A stretch of DNA of 10,943 bases from JBLFWJ01 sp047611425. Its GTDB lineage: Bacteria; Bacteroidota; Bacteroidia; UBA10329. This document shows positions 1 through 6,636 of the stretch, in pieces. The position numbers were made by a program, and so were the translations under genes. The stretch covers positions 1 through 10,943 of the forward strand of contig JBLFWJ010000114.1 in NCBI GenBank assembly GCA_047611425.1, in the 5' to 3' direction. How positions within the stretch are numbered: position 1 is the first letter of the stretch; each line of letters starts with the position of its first letter. The notes under the pieces were generated by a model that searched no databases, was not told the origin of the DNA, and worked only from the letters and a program-made list of their open reading frames with translations.

Positions 1-1
1 T

Positions 2-649
2 AGATTAGGTTGCAAATCGATAAAACACTTTCATTCTACTGATAAAAGTGACTGTGATAACGCAGAGGTTATCAAGGCGTTTTCGGAGGCGGATGTAATC
101 ATGTTCAGTGGTGGCAATCAGTCTAAGTTGCCCAAGTGTATGGGCGATACAGCGCTTTTACGTTTGATTCACGATCGATACATGACTGAGCCAGTGGTTA
201 TCGCTGGCACGAGTGCTGGAGCTATGGCCATGTCTAAAAACATGATTGCCGGTGGTAGTGCTTCAGAAGCATTTGTGAAGGGAGCAGTGAAGTTGAAGGA
301 GGGCTTCGGCCTTATTCCTGAATTGATAATAGACACGCACTTTGTGCGAAGAGGGAGATTCGGAAGACTTGCCGAAGCTGTCGCAAAGCACCCAAATTGT
401 ATCGGAATTGGATTGGCCGAAGACTCGGGTTTAATCATTAAGCAAGGTGAATTATTCAGGGTTATCGGATCAGGGATGGCAATCGTAATGGACCCGAGAA
501 CCTTATCCCATAATAATCATGAAGTACTTGAAACAGGAACACTCATGTCTGTTGTTGGGCTCACAACCCATTTTCTTGCGAATGGTGATCAGTTCAGATT
601 CTCTGATCATTCAACGAAGATTCTACCGCTTGGCTCGGAACTTATTTAG
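2..649 (+). CDS. cphB: Cyanophycinase (peptidase family S51), 3' part; 5' end outside the window
   Basis: This enzyme hydrolyses cyanophycin (multi-L-arginyl-poly-L-aspartate) to beta-Asp-Arg dipeptides. The frame is open from base 2 with no stop, so the gene is cut by the window edge; an internal ATG at 101 is not the real start. About 215 residues remain, so roughly the first 50-75 residues of a normal cyanophycinase are missing. The nucleophile elbow GTSAGA carries the Ser codon at 212-214. The motif DTHF gives His at 338-340, and GLAEDSG gives Glu at 419-421. The Ser-His and His-Glu distances, 42 and 27 residues, equal those of the Synechocystis CphB triad as I remember it (Ser132, His174, Glu201). 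The end of the protein has the family-typical segment SVVGLTTHFLANGDQF. The gene converges on an isoaspartyl peptidase, which can degrade its product. No signal peptide can be judged because the N-terminus is missing. Family assignment is strong; substrate is inferred from family and neighbour. Confidence 0.9.
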   Translation, partial: RLGCKSIKHFHSTDKSDCDNAEVIKAFSEADVIMFSGGNQSKLPKCMGDTALLRLIHDRYMTEPVVIAGTSAGAMAMSKNMIAGGSASEAFVKGAVKLKEGFGLIPELIIDTHFVRRGRFGRLAEAVAKHPNCIGIGLAEDSGLIIKQGELFRVIGSGMAIVMDPRTLSHNNHEVLETGTLMSVVGLTTHFLANGDQFRFSDHSTKILPLGSELI

Positions 650-652
650 TCC

Positions 653-1585
653 TTAATCTCCGTAGATAGAAAGCTCAATTGGCTCTCCTTGCCGTGCAAT
701 TCCACGATACATACCAGCGGTATTGAATGGAAGGCAAACATTTCCGTTTGAGTCAACGGCAATCAAACCGCCATCCCCTCCAATTTTCAGAAGTCGATTG
801 TGAATTACTTCATCACAAGCTTGCTGAAGAGTCACACCCTTGAATTCCATCAAAGCGGAGACTTCGTAGGCCACCACTCCACGAATGAAATATTCGCCAC
901 TGCCAGTACACGAAACGGCACAGGTTGCATTATTGGCATAAGTTCCGGCTCCGATTAACGGACTATCTCCAACTCTGCCAAAACGTTTGTTCGTCATTCC
1001 TCCTGTTGAAGTGGCTGCTGCAATGTTCCTGTGCACATCCAGTGCCACCGCGCCAACTGTCCCAAATTTTCGGTCAGGATCAATATCATGATCCAAAGCA
1101 AATTTGTCAGAGCCCTTAACCTTTTGCCATTGATTGAACCTTAGTTCATCATAGAAATACTCCGGAGTTTGAAATTCCGCACCAACTGTCTTAGCGAATG
1201 TTTCCGCACCTTTTGTTGCGAGTAACACATGCTCAGATTTATTCATCACTGATCGGGCAAGCGAAATAGGATTCTTTATTCCAGAAACGCCACAAACGGC
1301 ACCGCAATTGGTGTTTTGTCCAAGCATGATAGAAGCGTCCATTTCATGCGTGCCATCGGCCGTAAAAACGGATCCTTTTCCCGCATTAAAAAGTGGAGAG
1401 TCCTCCATCGAAACTACGGCAGCTTCAACCGACTCTTCTGCGCTTCCTCCTTTATCCAGAATGGTATTTCCAGCAAGGAGAGCCGCCTTTAAAGCAGCTA
1501 GATATGCCGCTTCTTTTTCTGGGCTCATATCTTCTTTAAGAAGTGTTCCTGCCCCCCCGTGAATTGCTAAAACTGTCTTGCTCAT
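653..1585 (-). CDS. iaaA: Isoaspartyl peptidase / plant-type L-asparaginase (Ntn hydrolase, family T2)
   Basis: This is an N-terminal nucleophile hydrolase, made as a precursor that cleaves itself into alpha and beta subunits. Family members hydrolyse beta-aspartyl dipeptides, including beta-Asp-Arg, and also asparagine. Visible signatures are AIHGGAG near the N-terminus, the self-cleavage site GTVGAVALD (Thr about residue 176 becomes the new N-terminal nucleophile), the substrate-binding stretch STGGMTNKRFGRVGDSP, and CTGSGEYFIR. The length of 310 residues is normal and the catalytic features look complete. I chose the ATG at 1583-1585 (MSKTVLAIHGG); an in-frame GTG at 1589-1591 would add only two residues. 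There is no strong ribosome binding site. The gene lies about 80 bases downstream of the radical SAM gene on the same strand and could be cotranscribed with it. Its stop lies 3 bases from the stop of the convergent cyanophycinase. I infer that it finishes cyanophycin breakdown to Asp and Arg; general isoaspartyl-dipeptide turnover is the alternative. Confidence 0.9.
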   Translation of the reverse strand: MSKTVLAIHGGAGTLLKEDMSPEKEAAYLAALKAALLAGNTILDKGGSAEESVEAAVVSMEDSPLFNAGKGSVFTADGTHEMDASIMLGQNTNCGAVCGVSGIKNPISLARSVMNKSEHVLLATKGAETFAKTVGAEFQTPEYFYDELRFNQWQKVKGSDKFALDHDIDPDRKFGTVGAVALDVHRNIAAATSTGGMTNKRFGRVGDSPLIGAGTYANNATCAVSCTGSGEYFIRGVVAYEVSALMEFKGVTLQQACDEVIHNRLLKIGGDGGLIAVDSNGNVCLPFNTAGMYRGIARQGEPIELSIYGD

Positions 1586-1611
1586 CTTCACATATGAATT
1601 TGCGAATGTAG

Positions 1612-1628
1612 TGTAGATGGGGTCTACA
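1612..1628. repeat. Short inverted repeat between the radical SAM and isoaspartyl peptidase genes
   Basis: A perfect 6-base inverted repeat, TGTAGA and TCTACA, surrounds a 5-base centre (TGGGG). It sits in the 81-base gap after the radical SAM stop and about 27 bases before the peptidase ATG on the - strand. No T-run follows it on the - strand, so it is not a convincing intrinsic terminator. It could be a regulator site or a small hairpin in the peptidase leader. A 6-base arm can occur by chance. Confidence 0.3.
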
Positions 1629-1666
1629 ATTCCGAATTTGACATGCTCGATAAAGCTGAAGTACTT

Positions 1667-3115
1667 CTACATAATCCCCTCAAAAACCGATGCGTATTGC
1701 TTAAGAGGTTGCGCATTGATTTGATTAACGGTTTTTAGAATTCGATGTCTCATTTGATTGTATCCCTTGCCTCGTGGCACCATTTTGTATGGTTTTTTGC
1801 CTCGGAAATCATTCTGCTTTGAGTCTAGTTCTGTTTGTATCCGATCATAAATCGGAGACATTTCATTCAAATGAAACCGGTTAAGTTTTATTCGGTCGAA
1901 GTACTGAAAGTTTGCTTCTAAGAACGTTTGGGTTTTTTGAAGATCTTCAACTGTTTCGTACGGATAACCTACGAACATGGTGGTTCTTAGGCTTATACCA
2001 GCTTCACATACGTCTCTGATAAACTGCTGTAATCTGTTTACCTCGGTTCCTTTATTCATGAAATCAAGAAGTCGTTGAGAACCCGATTCTAACCCAAATG
2101 ATATTCGGCATAAACCAGCGGCTCTCGCTTTTTTCAGCGTGGCTAGGTCTAATCCGTTTTTAGTCCTGGTATCAACATGCACCGAGCAGGTCCATTGTGG
2201 ATTATCCATGGTGGTTGGTAGGCGCTCAATCAGTCCGTTCCAAACCTCAACATTTGAGTTTAGTTTGAGGTCTGTAAATGCGATAAGATTCGTTTGGTGC
2301 TTTTCCGAAAGTGAACCAAGCTCACTTATAATTCGATCTATGGAAAAGCTTCTAAACGTTCGACCATTTACATATTTCACATCAGAGCAGAAATCACATT
2401 TACTCCACGAACAGCCTCTGGCTGTGGTGTATGGTATAACACGTTCAGGATATTTTTCCCACGGAAAATCAGAGTAATCGGGTATCGGGATTTGATCTAA
2501 ATCGGTAAGAATAAAGTCTGAAGGTATTGGCTCTTTTCCACTCTGATAAACCCCTGGGTAGTGGCTTACAGGTTTGTTTGCTAAAACGTCATTAACCAGG
2601 TTCACTACGAATGTTTCGGCTTCCGTGGCAACAATGGCAGTGACCCCCTCAAGAGATAACCAGCTGCTCATTTTGGACATATCGTTAAAGCCGGGCCCAC
2701 CAACCACCAAAGGAATTTCGAGCGCCTTTAAATACCGACCCAGCTTTTCACAAACATTGTAATTCTGAAAATAACTAGAGACCAATACGATGTCGGTTTT
2801 CGCATTTAACTGGGCCTTAACATGATCAAATATTTTTCTCTTGTTGTAGAAAGAATCATACAAATAAGGAATCTTCATTGCGCCATCCAATCCTTTTCTA
2901 ACCATTGTTTTTTCTGAGGTTAGAAGACGAGACATCCAATAATCCTTTTTACCCTCTTGTCCCTCACGGGGCTTTGAAACCACATCTGTATTTAATGGTG
3001 AGATAAGGCTGACCTGAAAACCGGCATTTCTAAGAAGAGATGATATTATTCCTATAGGTTGGGTAGGGTAAAAGGAAAAGTTGTTGAGATCAACAATGGT
3101 AATGTGTTTAGACAT
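1667..3115 (-). CDS. Radical SAM protein with N-terminal cobalamin-binding-like domain, substrate unknown
   Basis: This is a 482-residue cytoplasmic protein with the two-domain layout of B12-binding radical SAM enzymes. Residues about 1-190 form an alternating beta/alpha region. It begins with a PTQPIGIISSLLRNAGF stretch typical of the cobalamin-binding fold and includes VVGGPGF near residue 138. No DxHxxG motif is present, so any cobalamin would not be bound through that His. The radical SAM domain starts around residue 225. Its cluster motif ARGCSWSKCDFC places Cys at 235, 240 and 243, that is CX4CX2C rather than the usual CX3CX2C. Later features that fit the family are the FTD strand after the cluster, ISFGLESGSQ, and TMFVGYPYET. 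The ATG at 3113-3115 gives a sensible N-terminus (MSKHITIVDL). The gene is divergent from the sulfation operon and upstream of the isoaspartyl peptidase. The family includes methyltransferases, methylthiotransferases and ring-forming enzymes. I cannot name the substrate; modification of a glycan, lipid or peptide is possible. Confidence 0.85.
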   Translation of the reverse strand: MSKHITIVDLNNFSFYPTQPIGIISSLLRNAGFQVSLISPLNTDVVSKPREGQEGKKDYWMSRLLTSEKTMVRKGLDGAMKIPYLYDSFYNKRKIFDHVKAQLNAKTDIVLVSSYFQNYNVCEKLGRYLKALEIPLVVGGPGFNDMSKMSSWLSLEGVTAIVATEAETFVVNLVNDVLANKPVSHYPGVYQSGKEPIPSDFILTDLDQIPIPDYSDFPWEKYPERVIPYTTARGCSWSKCDFCSDVKYVNGRTFRSFSIDRIISELGSLSEKHQTNLIAFTDLKLNSNVEVWNGLIERLPTTMDNPQWTCSVHVDTRTKNGLDLATLKKARAAGLCRISFGLESGSQRLLDFMNKGTEVNRLQQFIRDVCEAGISLRTTMFVGYPYETVEDLQKTQTFLEANFQYFDRIKLNRFHLNEMSPIYDRIQTELDSKQNDFRGKKPYKMVPRGKGYNQMRHRILKTVNQINAQPLKQYASVFEGIM

Positions 3116-3226
3116 GGTGGCTCAGGTTTGAACTGGGAAGAACAAAATAATAAAAATATACGTTGGTTGGTGGGAGCAATGACCAGTATAGGTCGTTACT
3201 TGCGCTCCGATGGCTATTTTCGCGGC
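3116..3226. promoter_or_regulatory. Divergent promoter region between the radical SAM gene and the sulfation operon
   Basis: This 111-base region separates two divergent starts and must hold promoters for both directions unless the operon has a more upstream start. It contains an AT-rich block at 3141-3160. Read on the - strand this block gives weak matches to the Bacteroidota -7 element (TAnnTTTG), for example TATTTTTA at 3151-3158 with a TTG 18 bases upstream at 3177-3179. On the + strand, TATTTTCG at 3215-3222 differs from the -7 consensus at one base but lies only 4 bases before the ATG, so it may be chance. A small inverted repeat, GACC and GGTC around AGTATA (3181-3194), could be an operator. 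The CysQ frame stays open through this region, so part of it is coding if an upstream start is used. Confidence 0.4.
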
Positions 3227-4018
3227 ATGATTGAGCAAGCGATTAAAGGAGCCTACGAAGGCGGGTTGGAGATTTTAAAAGTTTATGGAACTGAGTTTAC
3301 AGTTGATGTGAAGGAGGATAAAAGCCCATTGACTGAAGCGGACAGAAGAGCCCATAATAAGATAATGGAGTTTCTTGATGGAACCGGAATCCCCGTTTTA
3401 AGTGAGGAAGGAAAGCATCTTTCTTTTGAAGAACGAAAAGCTTGGAAACAATTCTGGTTGGTAGATCCGTTAGATGGCACAAAGGAATTTGTAAAACGCA
3501 ATGGTGAATTCACTGTGAACATCGCTTTGATCGAAGATGGTGTACCTGTATCCGGTGTGATCTACGTGCCCGTGAAAGACGAAATGTACCTTGGAATTAA
3601 AGGAAAAGGTGCGGTTAAGATTTCTGAGTACTCCAAGCATCATGTTGATCATTCTGACTTAGAAGACCTTCTTTCTCGTGGAAGTAAATTACCAATGAGC
3701 AATGACAGAACTGTCTTTACATTGGTTGGAAGTCGGTCACATATGAGTGATGAAACCATGGACTATATGGAGCGAATGAAAGTCGAGCATGGAGAAGTTG
3801 AAATTGTCTCAATGGGAAGCTCGCTTAAGCTTTGCTTGGTTGCTGAAGGTGTGGCAGATGTGTATCCACGATTTGCACCAACAATGGAATGGGATACTGG
3901 AGCAGGTCAGGCGATAGCTCTTAATGCCGGTTGCACGGTAACCGAAAAGGACGAAACGACACCGCTTCGCTACAACAAAGAAAACCTTCTAAACCCATGG
4001 TTTATCGTAAAGCGCTAA
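3227..4018 (+). CDS. cysQ: 3'(2'),5'-bisphosphate nucleotidase (CysQ-like, inositol monophosphatase superfamily)
   Basis: The enzyme removes the 3'-phosphate of PAP (adenosine 3',5'-bisphosphate), giving AMP. PAP is the by-product of PAPS-dependent sulfation and inhibits sulfotransferases. The 263-residue protein has the full Mg-dependent, lithium-sensitive phosphatase motif set: KEDKSPLTEAD near residue 30, SEE at 59-61, WLVDPLDGTKEF at 77-88, and EWDTGAGQAI at 221-230. I chose the ATG at 3227 because MIEQAIKGAYEGG matches the usual CysQ N-terminus and gives the usual length. The frame is open to an ATG at 3059, which would add 56 residues unlike the family and overlap the divergent radical SAM gene; ATG 3179 is another option. 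It is the first gene of a four-gene operon that ends with a sulfotransferase, which fits PAP clearance. Its last 22 bases overlap the next gene. A role in general sulfate assimilation is possible, but no cysC, cysD or cysN is in the window. Confidence 0.88.
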   Translation: MIEQAIKGAYEGGLEILKVYGTEFTVDVKEDKSPLTEADRRAHNKIMEFLDGTGIPVLSEEGKHLSFEERKAWKQFWLVDPLDGTKEFVKRNGEFTVNIALIEDGVPVSGVIYVPVKDEMYLGIKGKGAVKISEYSKHHVDHSDLEDLLSRGSKLPMSNDRTVFTLVGSRSHMSDETMDYMERMKVEHGEVEIVSMGSSLKLCLVAEGVADVYPRFAPTMEWDTGAGQAIALNAGCTVTEKDETTPLRYNKENLLNPWFIVKR

Positions 4019-5286
4019 CCTGGCTGATACCGGCAATTCTTTTTGCCCAATGTACAGAGGCAGAGGTGGCACCTTGTGGTTCGGGCCATCCGGAGGCACC
4101 AAATGTTGTACTGATTATGGTAGATGATCTCGGGCAGGAATGTTTGGAAACCTACGGAGGGTCATCCTATTCAACACCAAATCTAAATCGACTGGCGTCT
4201 CAAGGGCTTCAGTTTGAAAACGCTTATGCAACGTACAATTGTCATACAACGCGAGCCCAAATTATGACGGGTCAATATCCGTTTCGCAATGGGTGGCTTC
4301 AATTTTATCAAGACGGGAAGTGCTTTGATTCATCTGGGTTGAATCTTGGACGGATGTTCAAAAACGCTGGATACGCAACGGGAATTTTTGGAAAATGGCA
4401 ACTCTGTGAACCGCAAGTTGATGCTACCAATGTTGTTGATTGTGGCTTTGATGAAAGCTACATGTGGTCATGGAAAATTGACGGGCAGAGTACGAGCAGA
4501 TATTGGCAACCGGTTCTTTGGGAAGGGGCAGATATAAAGCCGTCCCCCAATTCTGATGACTATGGTCTTGACATGTTTTTGAGGCGCGGAAAAGAGTTTA
4601 TCTCAGCTCATTGTGAAGAGCCATTCTTCCTCTATTGGCCAATGGCGTTGGTGCATTCTCCTTTCACCACCACCCCCGAACAAGGCCCAGCAGAACCTGG
4701 TTTTGACGAAGAAATTGCCTTCCCTTTTATGATTGAGTACATGGATAAGTTGGTCGGAGAATTAATGGATTATCTAGAAAGCTCAGGGCTGGCAAGTAAC
4801 ACAGTCGTAATCTTTACAGGAGATAATGGTACCGATGCAAGGATATTCTCATTTGCGAATGGCCGCATGGTTCAAGGAGGTAAAAACGAAATGCTTGAAA
4901 CCGGAGTGAATGTTCCGTTAATTGTAAGATGGCCGCTCCGAGTGGCGCCAAATACGGTAACGGATGAATTGATGGACTTTATCGATATATTGCCAACGCT
5001 GGCGGAAATTGCTGGGTATCAAATCCCAAGCTCAGCTGGATTACAAGGGACTTCTTTCAGTAGCATTTTGAATGGTGGTATTGGTAACCGAAATTGGATT
5101 TATTCTCAATACAATGCGAAGTGGGCTGTTCGGGATAAGCGTTGGAAATTGACCAATAAAAATAACCTCTACGACTTAATGGAAGACCCTTTTGAGGAAA
5201 ACCCAATTTCACAAAACCAGGATAATGGCGAGTCTGCTGGGCGTAGAATCATTCTTCAAGGGTATTATGATGATCTGGTTAATTAG
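3997..5286 (+). CDS. Exported sulfatase, arylsulfatase A superfamily (S1), with non-canonical formylglycine motif
   Basis: This is a 429-residue member of the alkaline phosphatase/sulfatase superfamily, expected to cleave sulfate esters from a glycan or small molecule. The N-terminus has Arg4-Lys5, a hydrophobic run at about 6-17, then FAQC with Cys19. That fits export as a lipoprotein with an imperfect lipobox (Gln just before Cys) or by an ordinary signal peptidase. Metal and active-site elements seen are VDD at 42-44, the maturation site CHTTR at 82-86 followed by AQIMTG, GKWQL at 132-136, VHSP at 219-222, GDNG at 275-278, and GGKNE at 294-298. The usual maturation site is C/S-x-P-x-R; here Thr84 replaces Pro. 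Gln135 replaces the more usual His, but GKWQL occurs in a known bacterial sulfatase subgroup, so it is probably functional. The ATG at 3997 starts inside the end of cysQ (22-base overlap), which suggests coupled translation; an ATG at 3931 would spoil the signal peptide. Presence beside a sulfotransferase suggests sulfate remodelling. Substrate is unknown, and a non-sulfatase hydrolase of the same fold cannot be excluded. Confidence 0.85.
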   Translation: MVYRKALTWLIPAILFAQCTEAEVAPCGSGHPEAPNVVLIMVDDLGQECLETYGGSSYSTPNLNRLASQGLQFENAYATYNCHTTRAQIMTGQYPFRNGWLQFYQDGKCFDSSGLNLGRMFKNAGYATGIFGKWQLCEPQVDATNVVDCGFDESYMWSWKIDGQSTSRYWQPVLWEGADIKPSPNSDDYGLDMFLRRGKEFISAHCEEPFFLYWPMALVHSPFTTTPEQGPAEPGFDEEIAFPFMIEYMDKLVGELMDYLESSGLASNTVVIFTGDNGTDARIFSFANGRMVQGGKNEMLETGVNVPLIVRWPLRVAPNTVTDELMDFIDILPTLAEIAGYQIPSSAGLQGTSFSSILNGGIGNRNWIYSQYNAKWAVRDKRWKLTNKNNLYDLMEDPFEENPISQNQDNGESAGRRIILQGYYDDLVN

Positions 5287-5295
5287 ATTCACGAG

Positions 5296-6636
5296 ATGAT
5301 GAAGAAAATTGCCAACCTTATAAAGGATGGCCACTTCATGGAGCTTTTGAAAGGTGGTGGGGTCTCACTTGTGGTGAAGGTCATTGGCATGCTGTCTGGC
5401 TTTGTCTTTCAGTGGATTATAACCACATACTACGGTGTAGGTCAATTAGGATTGCTTCTTTCTTCCATCTCGGTTCTGTCAATTATGCTGCTTATCGGCA
5501 AGCTTGGACTTGACGCATCGTTTCTCCGTTTTGTAGCAGAACATAAAGTCAAAAAAGAGTTTAATACAATTGTTCAAATTCGTTCAAAGTCGCTGTGGGT
5601 AATTGTACCCATGGCCGTTTTGGTCAATGCGGCACTTTACATGTTGTCGGGGTTGATTGCCAATTCGGTGTTTAATCGACCCGATCTCGAAGAGCCTATT
5701 CGGCTTATTTCATTCGCGATTCTTCCAATGGCCTTGTATCAATTCAATGGAGAAGGGTTACGTGGCCTGAAGAGAATCAAGGAGTTTGCCTTGGTGACAA
5801 GTGCTGGCCGGTTTCTGTTCGGTATTCTAGCATTTGTTATTGCCTACTTTTTCTTTGCCACAGACCTACCACCATCTGTATTATTTGTCATTGGTTGCGC
5901 GGTTACTTCCATATTCAGTTTCTGGCTTTGGAGGAAATCATTTGCGAGTATAAGAGCCAAAAACAAAGAGAGCTCAGTTGGTGAGGACGTGCCATACAAT
6001 TCCATCTTCAACCTAGCCTTGCCGCTATTATTGGCCTCGTCTACGGCTTTCCTCATGAATTGGACGGATACATTAATCCTCACTTATTTCAGAAGTTCGG
6101 AAGAGGTGGCAGTTTACAATGTTGCCCTCAAATTTGCGGCTGTAAGTAAACTGGTATTGATTGCAATCAACAGTATTGCGGCTCCGAAATTTGCTGAGTT
6201 TTACGGATCAGGAGACAATGAAGGATTGGGTAAAATGGTTCGTCAATCAACCAAACTTATTTTTTGGGCGTCAATTCCGTTGCTTGTTGTTTTCATTGCT
6301 TTTCCAACATTCTTTTTAGGGCTTTATGGAGAAGAATATCTTGTTGGCGCTTTAAGCTTAAGTATCTTGGCAGGAGCACAATTCTTCTCAGCCATTTCGG
6401 GTTCGGTAGGCAACCTTTTGCAAATGACGGGCCGCCAGAAAGTTTATCGAAACATTATTCTCGTTTCCACTATATTCAATATATCACTCAACATAGTTTT
6501 AATTCCAGCTTACGGGATTGTTGGCGCAGCTATTACCGGATTTATCACCATAATTGCTCGTAATACGTTCTCAATCATTTATATCTACCGAAATTATGGT
6601 TTCCTAACGCTGTACATACCTTTGATTGCCAAATGA
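5296..6636 (+). CDS. Polysaccharide biosynthesis flippase (Wzx/oligosaccharide flippase family, MATE-like)
   Basis: This is a very hydrophobic 446-residue protein with about 12-14 predicted membrane segments. The first few lie at about 23-44, 50-69 and 100-121, and the C-terminal half ends with a further series of helices. The N-terminus, with GGGVSLVVKVIG followed by FVFQWIITTYYGVGQLGLL, is typical of the polysaccharide biosynthesis/Wzx family, which flips undecaprenyl-diphosphate-linked oligosaccharides from the cytoplasmic to the periplasmic side of the inner membrane. Charged pore-type residues occur within membrane segments (for example LGLDASFLRFVAEH around 70-83), as in the family. The length is normal. 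It starts 9 bases after the sulfatase stop; ATG 5296 and ATG 5299 are both possible. It overlaps the sulfotransferase by 4 bases (ATGA at 6633-6636). Its place between sulfatase and sulfotransferase suggests that the transported glycan is the one carrying sulfate. The family also exports teichuronic acid and other lipid-linked sugars; the cargo cannot be told from sequence. Confidence 0.88.
   Translation: MMKKIANLIKDGHFMELLKGGGVSLVVKVIGMLSGFVFQWIITTYYGVGQLGLLLSSISVLSIMLLIGKLGLDASFLRFVAEHKVKKEFNTIVQIRSKSLWVIVPMAVLVNAALYMLSGLIANSVFNRPDLEEPIRLISFAILPMALYQFNGEGLRGLKRIKEFALVTSAGRFLFGILAFVIAYFFFATDLPPSVLFVIGCAVTSIFSFWLWRKSFASIRAKNKESSVGEDVPYNSIFNLALPLLLASSTAFLMNWTDTLILTYFRSSEEVAVYNVALKFAAVSKLVLIAINSIAAPKFAEFYGSGDNEGLGKMVRQSTKLIFWASIPLLVVFIAFPTFFLGLYGEEYLVGALSLSILAGAQFFSAISGSVGNLLQMTGRQKVYRNIILVSTIFNISLNIVLIPAYGIVGAAITGFITIIARNTFSIIYIYRNYGFLTLYIPLIAK

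Noticed and set aside
2139..2477. + strand open frame of 112 codons inside the radical SAM gene
   Set aside because: Antisense to the radical SAM core, including the cysteine motif; no start context or protein features of its own.
3059..3226. N-terminal extension of CysQ from an upstream ATG at 3059
   Set aside because: The added 56 residues are unlike the family and overlap the start of the divergent radical SAM gene; ATG 3227 gives the normal N-terminus and length.
3116..3226. Small precursor peptide gene for the radical SAM protein (RiPP-type system)
   Set aside because: No short open frame with a leader/core look was found beside the radical SAM gene; the only open frame here is the in-frame extension of cysQ.
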